Source: CALINB01 sp938045325
GTDB taxonomy: Bacteria; Pseudomonadota; Alphaproteobacteria; Rhodospirillales; CALINB01
Reading direction: 5' to 3'
DNA length: 64,000 nt
Assembly (NCBI GenBank): GCA_038114465.1
Contig: JAYNQW010000013.1
Span: 35,789-99,788 of the forward strand
The notes under the pieces are model-generated. The model was not told the DNA's origin. It worked only from the letters and a program-made list of their open reading frames with translations, and searched no databases. Positions 52,250 to 59,839 of this stretch are shown here, one piece after another. The position numbers were made by a program, and so were the translations under genes. Position 1 is the stretch's first letter. Each line of letters starts with the position of its first letter.

Positions 52250-53758
52250 ATGCCGACGTTCACCGTGCGCGCCTGCAAACCAGGCGAAACCCCCGCCAAA
52301 GAAGACCAGCTTGCCTGGAAACTGGCCGAGATGGCGCTCGCCGATTGGCCCGACGATCACGATACCGCGGAGATGGTGATCAACCGCATCATCGACAGCT
52401 ATACCGTCGCCGTTGCCGCACTCGATCGCAGTCCGGTCGCGACCGCGCGCGCCATGGCCGTCGCCCATCCGCGCGAGGGCGGCGCCACGGTGCTGGGCCT
52501 GCCGAAAGATCAGTTGGTCGCCTGTGAATGGGCGGCGTGGGCGAACTCGTGCGGCATTCGCGAATTGGATTTCAACGACGCTTTTATGGCAACCGAGTCG
52601 AGCCATCCGAGCGACAACATCGGCACGCTCATCGCCGTTGCGCAGCAAATGGGATGCTCCGGCAACGATTTGATCCGTGCCATCGCCATCGCCTATCAGG
52701 TGCAATGCGATATGTGCATGGCCATGGCGCTGAACCCGCACGGCATCGATCACACCGCCTACCTCGGCCCGGCCATCACGTGCGGTATCGGTTCGATGTT
52801 AAAGCTCGATACCGAAACGATGTATCAGGCGCTGCAACACGCCGCCCACGTGACCCATACCACGCGCCAAGGCCGCAAAGGCACCATGTCGAGTTGGAAG
52901 GCGTTTGCGCCGGGTCACGTCGGCAAGCTTTGCATCGACGCCATCGACCGGGCCATGCGCGGCGAAGGCGGCCCGTCGCCGGTGTACGAAGGCGATTACG
53001 GCATCATCCGCATGTTTCTCGACGGCCCCGACGGCGAATACACCGTGACGCTGCCCGATCCGGGCGAAGCGCGCACCGCGATTCTCAATACCTATCCGAA
53101 AGAATATTCGGTCGGCTATCACGGCCAGCCGATTATCGATCTCGCGTTTAAATTCCGCGATAAAATCGATAACCCACAAGACATCGAGTCGGTGGATATC
53201 TTTTCCAAGCGCTCGACGCATCTGGTCATGGGCAGCGGCTCAAATGATCCGCAAAAGTACGATCCCAACACCACGCGCGAAACGCTGGATCACTGCGCGA
53301 TGTACGCGTTCGCCGTCGCCTTTTTCGACGGCACCTGGCATCACGAAAAAAGCTACACCATGGAAACCCGCACCCGGCCGGAGGTCTTGGATTTGTGGCG
53401 CAAAACCAAAACCCACGAAAGTGAGGAGTGGAACGAGCGTTATAACCGGCCGATCCCGCTCGAGAAGGACCAAGGCAGCCGCGTCGAAATCACGTTTAAG
53501 AACGGCGAAAAGGTGATCGATGAATTGGCGGTGGCGGATTCTCACCCGCGCGGCGCGCGTCCGTTACAGCGGGCGGACTACATCAAGAAGTTCAACACGC
53601 TTGTCGAAAATATCGCATCCGATGGCGAACAGAAACGATTCCTCGGTGTTGTTGAAGGGCTTGCGGGGCTTGCGGCGAAGGATCTGCGTGACCTCACCGT
53701 GACCGCGGACGCAACCAAGCTGTCGAACACGAAGGCCGATAAACGCGGCATATACTAA
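52250..53758 (+). CDS. MmgE/PrpD family protein (no. 9 of nine), 2-methylcitrate-dehydratase-like
   Basis: 502 residues from the ATG at 52250, preceded by TTGGAG. It resembles PrpD more than the other eight: longer, with NDAFMATESSHPSDNIG, GIDHTAYLGPAITC, MSSWKAFAPGHVGK and KEYSVGYHGQPIIDLAF, and the late HPRGARPLQRADYIKKF seen in PrpD proteins. PrpD dehydrates 2-methylcitrate to 2-methyl-cis-aconitate. With an aconitase-like pair and an ICL-family lyase in the same operon, all steps of a methylcitrate-cycle-like route after condensation are present; no citrate/methylcitrate synthase (PrpC) is in the window. So the starting tricarboxylate may be imported or made elsewhere. Confidence 0.9.
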   Translation: MPTFTVRACKPGETPAKEDQLAWKLAEMALADWPDDHDTAEMVINRIIDSYTVAVAALDRSPVATARAMAVAHPREGGATVLGLPKDQLVACEWAAWANSCGIRELDFNDAFMATESSHPSDNIGTLIAVAQQMGCSGNDLIRAIAIAYQVQCDMCMAMALNPHGIDHTAYLGPAITCGIGSMLKLDTETMYQALQHAAHVTHTTRQGRKGTMSSWKAFAPGHVGKLCIDAIDRAMRGEGGPSPVYEGDYGIIRMFLDGPDGEYTVTLPDPGEARTAILNTYPKEYSVGYHGQPIIDLAFKFRDKIDNPQDIESVDIFSKRSTHLVMGSGSNDPQKYDPNTTRETLDHCAMYAFAVAFFDGTWHHEKSYTMETRTRPEVLDLWRKTKTHESEEWNERYNRPIPLEKDQGSRVEITFKNGEKVIDELAVADSHPRGARPLQRADYIKKFNTLVENIASDGEQKRFLGVVEGLAGLAAKDLRDLTVTADATKLSNTKADKRGIY

Positions 53759-53775
53759 GCTAAAGGGACTTTAAA

Positions 53776-55371
53776 ATGGCGAAAACGATTGAAGCGGCGG
53801 CCCTTAAGGCCATGATCAACGACGGCGAAGAGTTGGCGTTGCTCGACGTGCGCGAGGCCGGCCAATTCGGCGAGAATCATCTGCTGTTCGCGGTGCCGGC
53901 ACCGTATTCGACGTTGGAGGCGATGATCGGCGATCTCGCGCCGCGCAAGTCCGTGCGCATGGTCCTCGTTGACGAGGGAGATGGTATTTCGGAAAAAGCC
54001 GCCGCGCGCTTGGAAGGGCTCGGCTACACGGATGTTTCGACGCTCAAGGGCGGCGTACACGGCTGGACAGATGCGGGTTACAAGCTTTTCACCGGCGTCA
54101 ATGTGCCGTGCAAAGCGTTCGGTGAATATGTCGAGCACGCCTATCATACGCCGTCAATCACGGCGGAAGAACTCAAGGCGATGTTCGATAAGGACGAAGA
54201 CGTTGTTGTGTTGGATTCACGCCCGATGGACGAATTCAACCGCGTCTGCCTGCCCCGCGGCATCGATTGCCCGGGTGCGGAATTGGCTTACCGGGTGCAC
54301 GATTTTGCGCCGAACCCGGAAACATTGGTCGTCGTCAATTGCGCCGGGCGCACGCGTTCCATCATCGGCGCGCAATCGCTGATCAATGCGGGTATTCCGA
54401 ATAAAGTCGTCGCGTTCGAGAACGGCACCATGGGCTGGCGCCTCGCCGGGTTCGAACCCGAGTTCGGCCAAACGAGGACGTACGAAGGTATTTCGGATGA
54501 AGCCTTGAAAATCGCGCAAAAGCGCGCCGCCGACGTGCGCCAGCGTTTCGATATTAAGACCATCGACAAAACGGGTCTCGAAAAGCTCCAGGCCGAAAGC
54601 GACCAACGCAGTTTGTACCTTCTCGATGTGCGCGCGCCGGACGAATACCGCGCGGGTCACCTGCCGGGCTCCTTCATGGCGCCGGGCGGTCAGGTGGTGC
54701 AGGGCACCGACGTGTGGGTCGGCACCAAGGGCGGGCGCATTGTGCTGATTGACGACACCGCCGTGCGCGCCTCGATGACGGCGCACTGGCTGGTGCAGCT
54801 CAACGTGCATGAGGTGTACGTGTTGATCGACGGCCTCAAGGACGCGACGCTCGAGAAAGGCGATCAGCCGGCGAATGTGTTGGGGCTCGATGATGTGAAT
54901 GCCGAAGAACTTTCGCCCGATCAGCTTGAAAAAGAACTGGCCGCCGGTGACGCGGCCGTGCTCGATGTCGGCCACAGCATGGATTTCCGCAAAGGCCACA
55001 TCGAGGGTGCTGTTTGGGGTTGCCGCCCGGTGATCGGCAAGTCTCTCGCCAAGCTGGCGAAGGGCAAGAAAATCGTGCTGGTCTCGAAAGACGGTGTTAC
55101 CGCCAGGCTCGCCACGCGTGACGTGCAGGCCCAAACCGATGCGTCCGTCGCAGTGCTCGCGGGCGGGTTGGATGCGTGGACGGCGGCGGGCAAAGCGACG
55201 GTCGAATCCGAAGAACCGGTTGATGCGGACGCCATCGATTATCTGTTTTGGGCGCACGACCGCCACCAAGGCAATCAAACGGCCATGAACACCTATCTCG
55301 ATTGGGAAACCGATCTGCCGCGCCAGATCGAAGCCGACGGCGACACCAACTTCTGGTCCAAACCGGCTTAA
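53776..55371 (+). CDS. Four-domain rhodanese-like sulfurtransferase
   Basis: 531 residues with four rhodanese modules: about 5-105, 125-230, 262-360 and 375-475. Only the second keeps the active Cys (Cys189 in VVNCAGRTRS). The corresponding loops of the others read VDEGDGISEK, IDDTAVRAS and VSKDGVTAR, so they are catalytically dead and may be structural. Sulfurtransferases of this kind pass sulfane sulfur from thiosulfate or persulfides to acceptors. The gene starts 17 bases after the PrpD-like gene with AAGGGAC as ribosome site and is co-directional, so it belongs to the operon, though its part in carboxylate metabolism is unclear. It may instead respond to sulfur supply. Confidence 0.88.
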   Translation: MAKTIEAAALKAMINDGEELALLDVREAGQFGENHLLFAVPAPYSTLEAMIGDLAPRKSVRMVLVDEGDGISEKAAARLEGLGYTDVSTLKGGVHGWTDAGYKLFTGVNVPCKAFGEYVEHAYHTPSITAEELKAMFDKDEDVVVLDSRPMDEFNRVCLPRGIDCPGAELAYRVHDFAPNPETLVVVNCAGRTRSIIGAQSLINAGIPNKVVAFENGTMGWRLAGFEPEFGQTRTYEGISDEALKIAQKRAADVRQRFDIKTIDKTGLEKLQAESDQRSLYLLDVRAPDEYRAGHLPGSFMAPGGQVVQGTDVWVGTKGGRIVLIDDTAVRASMTAHWLVQLNVHEVYVLIDGLKDATLEKGDQPANVLGLDDVNAEELSPDQLEKELAAGDAAVLDVGHSMDFRKGHIEGAVWGCRPVIGKSLAKLAKGKKIVLVSKDGVTARLATRDVQAQTDASVAVLAGGLDAWTAAGKATVESEEPVDADAIDYLFWAHDRHQGNQTAMNTYLDWETDLPRQIEADGDTNFWSKPA

Positions 55372-55423
55372 ATATCTGATTCTTAAAGATTTATTTTCCG
55401 CTTTAACTATATCCACGCCACTA

Positions 55424-55464
55424 TTGACAATAGTATTGTCAATATGACAATAGTATTGTCATAA
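55424..55464. promoter_or_regulatory. Two tandem palindromic operators upstream of marR
   Basis: The 17-base palindrome TGACAATAGTATTGTCA occurs twice, at 55426-55442 and 55446-55462, with centres 20 bases apart. Both extend to perfect 21-base palindromes (55424-55444 and 55444-55464). Two helical turns between centres puts both sites on one face of the DNA. The sites lie 20-60 bases ahead of the MarR start and overlap the promoter, so they are the probable binding sites of the MarR protein itself. Confidence 0.8.
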
Positions 55465-55466
55465 TA
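55437..55466 (+). promoter_or_regulatory. Probable promoter of the marR operon
   Basis: TTGTCA at 55437-55442 and CATAAT at 55461-55466, with an 18-base spacer, make a sigma-70-like promoter. The first operator covers the -35 and the second the spacer and part of the -10, so binding would block RNA polymerase. A TTGACA at 55425-55430 is an alternative -35. Confidence 0.5.
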
Positions 55467-55482
55467 TATCGATCGAGGAAGC

Positions 55483-55971
55483 ATGAACCAAGACCAGGCA
55501 AAAGCGCTCTATCCCCTGACGGTTGCCGTCCGCTCGTTATTCCACAAGTTGGGCAACGCGGTGACACGGCTTCATGACGGTGTTGGTGTCTCGGGCGGCA
55601 TGCGGGCTGTGCTGGAAAACGTTATCACCAAAGGACCCCAAACCGTGCCGGAGCTTGCCCGGGTCCGGCCCGTATCGCGTCAGCATATTCAAAGTCACGT
55701 TAACGCGTTGCTCAAAGAAAACTTGGTCGAATATTTGGACAATCCGGCACACCGCCGTTCCAAACTTGTACAGGCCACGGAGAAGGGCCGGGAGATATTC
55801 ACCGATTTGCGGGAGCGGGAGGCGGAAGCTTTGTCGCGTCTATCATTGGATATCCCCGCCGAAGATTTGAAAGCGGCGCGAACCGTTTTGACGGTTCTGA
55901 TCGATCGTTTTCAAAGTCATGAATGGGAAGAGATCGTCAATAACTTATCACCTAAAACGGAGGAAATTTAA
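55483..55971 (+). CDS. MarR-family transcriptional regulator
   Basis: 162 residues, GAGGAAGC before the ATG. The winged helix spans about 35-105: MRAVLENVITKGPQTVPELARVRPVSRQHIQSHVNALLKENLVEYLDNPAHRRSKLVQATEKGREIF, shown here in shortened motif form as QTVPELARVRPVSRQHIQ (recognition helix) and NPAHRRSKLVQATEKG (wing). N- and C-terminal helices would form the dimer interface. Two tandem palindromes directly upstream imply autorepression. The following small membrane-protein gene begins two bases after the stop and is presumably under the same control, so the regulator may respond to a hydrophobic or toxic compound. Confidence 0.88.
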   Translation: MNQDQAKALYPLTVAVRSLFHKLGNAVTRLHDGVGVSGGMRAVLENVITKGPQTVPELARVRPVSRQHIQSHVNALLKENLVEYLDNPAHRRSKLVQATEKGREIFTDLREREAEALSRLSLDIPAEDLKAARTVLTVLIDRFQSHEWEEIVNNLSPKTEEI

Positions 55972-55972
55972 A

Positions 55973-56206
55973 ATGACAAATAAACTCAAACAGTATGCCT
56001 TAATTTCAGCAAAAGTTGCCGGGGCCGTTTTCCTGTTGGCGTTGTTGGTGCACATGTCGTGGAATATGTTCGCGCCCGATTTATTCGGACTCGCGAAAAT
56101 CAAGATGAAGCAGGCACTCGGTATTGTCATCTTTGCCGGTTTGTTGTCGTTCATCTTCGCCCATGGCCTGCGTAAACACACTCATACTTCGACAAGCTCA
56201 GCATGA
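55973..56206 (+). CDS. Small membrane protein of the marR operon
   Basis: 77 residues from the ATG at 55973, only two bases after the marR stop and preceded by GGAGGAAA. Two hydrophobic segments (about 10-28 VAGAVFLLALLVHMSWNM and 46-63 ALGIVIFAGLLSFIFAHG) form a helical hairpin. The last residues HTSTSSA come from the start of the following palindromic repeat, so the repeat insertion may have changed the C-terminus. The family is not recognised. Location with a MarR regulator suggests a small stress-linked or transport-linked membrane protein. Confidence 0.7.
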   Translation: MTNKLKQYALISAKVAGAVFLLALLVHMSWNMFAPDLFGLAKIKMKQALGIVIFAGLLSFIFAHGLRKHTHTSTSSA

Positions 56207-56252
56207 GTGTGACACCCGGCGTTCCTCACCCTGAACGGGTCGAAGGGTGAGG
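56178..56252. repeat. Dispersed intergenic palindromic repeat, copy 7
   Basis: CACTCATACTTCGACAAGCTCAGCATGAGTGTG forms one palindrome in shortened description (arms CACTCAT / ATGAGTG), followed by CCTCACCCTGAACGGG and TCGAAGGGTGAGG. It overlaps the last codons of the small membrane protein and lies between convergent genes. Confidence 0.7.
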
Positions 56253-56277
56253 GGCGCTCATTTTTATATTTAGAAAA

Positions 56278-57201
56278 TTACTCGTTCGCCGCGGCGACGA
56301 TGGCGGCGACGGCGGCAGAGGCGAACCGCGCTTCCGGCGGATCGGCGCGTGAGGTGAGGATGACGGGAACTTGCGCGCCCATCACGACACCGGCGGCGGT
56401 CGCGCTCATGAAATAAACCATCTGCTTGAAAAGCCCGTTGCCGGTTTCGATGTTCGGCACCAGCAGGATGTCTGCTTTACCGGCGACCGGGCTGTCGATA
56501 CCTTTAATGGCTGCGGCCTCTTCCGACACCGCGCCGTCGAAGGCGAGCGGCCCGTCGACGATAGCCCCTTCGACCTCGCCGTTGTTGGCGCGCTTCACCA
56601 CTTCATCCGCCTCAACTGAAGACGGCATACTCGGGTTGACGACTTCCGCCCCCGACAACAAGGCGACATGCGGCGTTTCAATGCCGAGCGGGCGCACCAT
56701 CTCGATCGCGTTGTTGAGGATATCCATCTTGATGCCGACGTCGGGCGCAACGTTGATCGCGGCATCGGTGATGTAAAGAACCTTGTCGCTGTTCGGCACG
56801 GTCATGTGAAACACATGACTGGTGCGCCGTCCCGTGCGCAGACCGTTTTCCCGGTCGATGATCGCGCGCATGATCGAATCCGTATGGACATGGCCTTTCA
56901 TCAGCAACGCCGCCTCTTTATGGCGGGCCAGCGCGACGGCGGTTTGCGAGGCCTTGTCTTCGTCATCAGCGGCGACAATGCGAATGTTGGAAAGATCCCA
57001 GCCGATGTCTTTGGCAATCGCGCGAATGGCGTCTTCTTCGCCGACCAGGATCGGCTCGGCCATGCCCGCGTCGGCGATCATTTTCGCGCTTTCCATGGCG
57101 ACGGCGTTATTGGCACCGGCGACGGCGACGGACAGCGGCGGCAGATTTTTGACGCGCTCTTTCAGATAAGGCGGGATGACGAACGGTTCGGAACTGAGCA
57201 T
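56278..57201 (-). CDS. Phosphate acetyl/butyryltransferase family protein
   Basis: 307 residues. PTA_PTB-fold protein of the short, phosphotransbutyrylase-like type, which converts an acyl-CoA and phosphate to an acyl phosphate. Features: VAVAGANNAVAMESAKMIADAGMAEPILVGEE, MKGHVHTDSIMRAI and the C-terminal DILLVPNIETGNGLFKQMVYF, the conserved DIxLxPNIEAGN motif. Similar domains form the C-terminus of the enoyl-CoA hydratase/phosphate acetyltransferase fusions. It lies 50 bases downstream of alanine dehydrogenase on the same strand; together with the divergent aminotransferase and semialdehyde dehydrogenase it fits a pathway ending in acetyl-CoA or propionyl-CoA. No acetate kinase gene is adjacent. 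Confidence 0.88.
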   Translation of the reverse strand: MLSSEPFVIPPYLKERVKNLPPLSVAVAGANNAVAMESAKMIADAGMAEPILVGEEDAIRAIAKDIGWDLSNIRIVAADDEDKASQTAVALARHKEAALLMKGHVHTDSIMRAIIDRENGLRTGRRTSHVFHMTVPNSDKVLYITDAAINVAPDVGIKMDILNNAIEMVRPLGIETPHVALLSGAEVVNPSMPSSVEADEVVKRANNGEVEGAIVDGPLAFDGAVSEEAAAIKGIDSPVAGKADILLVPNIETGNGLFKQMVYFMSATAAGVVMGAQVPVILTSRADPPEARFASAAVAAIVAAANE

Positions 57202-57251
57202 ATGTGTTTTATAAGCAACGGGCCGGTTCGCCGCAATCCTAATGCGGGGAG

Positions 57252-58370
57252 TTAACCCAGCGCGTCGAGCGGATCGGTATAGGTGAGGCCCTGGCTGTCG
57301 GCGACGGCTTTATAGGTCACCTTGCCCTGATGCACATTCAGGCCGTTGCGGAGATGCTCGTCGTCCTTGAGCGCCTGTTCCGTTCCCTTGTCGGCAAGCG
57401 CGACGACAAACGGCAGGGTCGCGTTATTCAGCGCATAGGTTGAGGTGTGCGGCACGGCACCGGGCATGTTGGTTACGCAATAATGCATCACCTCGTCGAC
57501 CACGTAGGTCGGATCGGAATGCGTCGTCGGTCGCGACGTTTCCGCGCACCCGCCTTGGTCGATGGCGACGTCGACGATGGCGGCGCCCCGTTTCATTTGT
57601 TTTACAATATCGGCGGTGATCAGCTTCGGTGCTTCCGCACCGGGGATCAGTACGGCGCCGATCACCAAATCCGCCTCGAGCAAGTACTCGTTTAAAACGT
57701 CGCGCAACGCAAACACGGTTTTCAATGACGGGCCGAACCGCGCATTCAGCGCGCGCAGCACGTCGATGTTGCGATCGATGACGGCGACACTCGCGCCCAT
57801 GCCGACGGCGACATAGGCCGCATTCGCGCCGACCACACCGCCGCCGATGATGACCACGTTCGCGGGCCGCACGCCGGGTACGCCGCTGATGAGCATGCCG
57901 CGTCCGCCGCGGGCTTTTTCCAAACAATGCGCGCCCGCCTGGATCGACATGCGCCCGGCGACTTCCGACATGGGTGCCAGCAGCGGCAAGCCGCGACCCG
58001 GTTGGGTGACGGTTTCATAAGCAATACACGTTGCGCCCGACTCGATCAGGTCTTGCGTCTGTTCGTCATCCGGTGCGAGATGCAAATACGTGAATAACGT
58101 TTGTCCCTTGCTTAATCTTTTGCGCTCGACGGGCTGCGGTTCCTTGACCTTAACGATAAGATCGGCTTTTTCGAACACCTCCTCGGCGGAGGCGGCAATG
58201 GTCGCCCCCACTTTTTCGTAGTCTTCATCGGTGTAGCCGATGCCGGCCCCGGCGTTACTTTCGACGAGAACCTTCTGGCCGTGTTGTTCGACGACCTCGC
58301 TGACGCCCGCCGGCGCCATGCCGACCCGAAACTCGTTGTCCTTGATCTCTTTGGGAACGCCGATCAGCAT
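57252..58370 (-). CDS. ald: Alanine dehydrogenase
   Basis: 372 residues, the usual length. Catalyses NAD-dependent oxidative deamination of L-alanine to pyruvate and ammonium. The N-terminal MLIGVPKEIKDNEFRVGM has the catalytic Arg, and VKVKEPQPVE and YLHLAPD carry the catalytic Lys and His; the Rossmann motif GGGVVGANAAYVAVGMGASV is in the middle. RBS AAGGAC. Divergent from the beta-alanine/omega-aminotransferase gene: alanine formed by that enzyme from pyruvate would be recycled by Ald, the same logic as in taurine and beta-alanine catabolism. This supports a joint role for the four genes at 56.3-61.3 kb. Confidence 0.94.
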   Translation of the reverse strand: MLIGVPKEIKDNEFRVGMAPAGVSEVVEQHGQKVLVESNAGAGIGYTDEDYEKVGATIAASAEEVFEKADLIVKVKEPQPVERKRLSKGQTLFTYLHLAPDDEQTQDLIESGATCIAYETVTQPGRGLPLLAPMSEVAGRMSIQAGAHCLEKARGGRGMLISGVPGVRPANVVIIGGGVVGANAAYVAVGMGASVAVIDRNIDVLRALNARFGPSLKTVFALRDVLNEYLLEADLVIGAVLIPGAEAPKLITADIVKQMKRGAAIVDVAIDQGGCAETSRPTTHSDPTYVVDEVMHYCVTNMPGAVPHTSTYALNNATLPFVVALADKGTEQALKDDEHLRNGLNVHQGKVTYKAVADSQGLTYTDPLDALG

Positions 58371-58487
58371 GATTTTGTCCTTGTTGCTGTCCTTATTACG
58401 CTTTGTGTCTTTGTTTATATCATATTAGGCTAAGGCCGGACCCCAGAAGTTGATGCCCGTCATGTCATGTTCCAAGGGAGAAAAACC

Positions 58488-59801
58488 GTGGAATTAAAAG
58501 CCAATACGCTCGAGCCCCATTGGATGCCGTTTACGGCGAACCGGGATTTCAAGGCCGATCCGCGCCTCATCGTGAAGGCGGAGGGGATTCACCTTTGGAA
58601 TCATAAAGGCGAGCGGTTGATCGACGCGTCCTCCGGGTTGTTCTGCTGCGCCGCCGGTCACGGCCGCACGGAAATCGCCGAAGCGGTTCACCAGCAGCTT
58701 CTCGAGTTGGATTTCTCCGCCCCCTTTCAGTTGAGCCATCCTTGGGTGTTCGAATTGTCACAGCGCGTCGCGCAACTCACGCCGGACGACCTTAACCATA
58801 TTTTTTTCGGCAACTCCGGTTCCGAAGCCATCGACACGGCGTTGAAAATCGCCATGGCCTATCACCGCGCGCGCGACGAAGGCCATCGCACCCGTTTCGT
58901 GTCGCGCGAACGCGCTTATCATGGTGTCAACATCGGCGGCACCTCGCTCAGCGGGTTGATGAAAAATCGCGAAGTGTTCGGCCAGGTCATGCCCGGCATC
59001 GTGCACATGCGCCATACTTGGCTCGAAGAAAACAAGTTTAAAAAAGGCCAGCCCGATACCGGTGCGGCACTCGCTGAAGATCTGCAAAGAATTTGCGATC
59101 TGTACGGCGGTTCGACCATTTCGGCGTGTTTCGTCGAACCCATCGCGGGCTCGACCGGTATTTTGGTTCCGCCTGTGGGTTATCTCGAGCGGTTGCGCGA
59201 GATTTGCGATGCGCACGGCATCCTGCTCGTCTTCGATGAAGTGATCTGCGGCTTCGGGCGGACCGGCAAGGCGTTCGGCGCGCAAAGCTTCGGCGTCACC
59301 CCCGATATGATGACGATGGCGAAAGCGATCACCAACGGCGTCCAGCCCATGGGCGCCGTCGCGGTCAAGGACGAGATTTACGAAACCGTCGTCAACGCCG
59401 CACCCGACGCGATGATCGAGTTTTTCCACGGTTACACCTATTCCGGTCATCCGGCGGCCTGTGCGGCGGGGCTTGCAACGCTCGATATCTACGAAAAGGA
59501 AAACCTGTTCGACAAAGCCGCCGCGTTATCCGAACCGTTCCTCGAACATGTCTTCGCCTTACAAGATCTGGATGTCGTCACCGATGTGAGGGGGTATGGT
59601 TTGATCGCCGGGTTTGACGTGAAGCCGAGTACAATCGCCGGCGGGCGCGGCATCGACGTCCAGAAAAAGCTGTACAATGCGGGCGTGCACATTAAATTCA
59701 CCGGCGATAGCGGCATCATCGCGCCGCCGTTCATCGCAACGGAAAAAGACGTCGAGGAAATCTGCGGCATCGTCCGCGACGTTCTCGGCAAAGAAAAGTA
59801 G
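58488..59801 (+). CDS. Omega-amino acid:pyruvate aminotransferase (beta-alanine type, class III)
   Basis: 437 residues from the GTG at 58488, which follows AAGGGAG; the ATG at 58467 lies before that ribosome site and is less likely. Class III PLP aminotransferase with the opening LEPHWMPFTANRDFK typical of beta-alanine:pyruvate transaminases. PLP-binding residues are Asp250 (LLVFDEVICGFGRTG) and Lys279 (TMAKAITNG), with GNSGSEAIDTALK for the phosphate. Product from beta-alanine is malonate semialdehyde, which the next gene's product converts to acetyl-CoA. Taurine or beta-aminoisobutyrate are alternative substrates. 38 bases separate the two genes. Confidence 0.9.
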   Translation: MELKANTLEPHWMPFTANRDFKADPRLIVKAEGIHLWNHKGERLIDASSGLFCCAAGHGRTEIAEAVHQQLLELDFSAPFQLSHPWVFELSQRVAQLTPDDLNHIFFGNSGSEAIDTALKIAMAYHRARDEGHRTRFVSRERAYHGVNIGGTSLSGLMKNREVFGQVMPGIVHMRHTWLEENKFKKGQPDTGAALAEDLQRICDLYGGSTISACFVEPIAGSTGILVPPVGYLERLREICDAHGILLVFDEVICGFGRTGKAFGAQSFGVTPDMMTMAKAITNGVQPMGAVAVKDEIYETVVNAAPDAMIEFFHGYTYSGHPAACAAGLATLDIYEKENLFDKAAALSEPFLEHVFALQDLDVVTDVRGYGLIAGFDVKPSTIAGGRGIDVQKKLYNAGVHIKFTGDSGIIAPPFIATEKDVEEICGIVRDVLGKEK

Positions 59802-59839
59802 AGACGTAAAATTAAAAAATAACCGGGGACCGAAAGAAT

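Noticed and set aside
54217..55416. 399-codon minus-strand frame opposite the rhodanese gene
   Set aside because: The plus-strand protein has clear rhodanese domains and a ribosome site; the opposite frame has biased composition and no recognisable domain.
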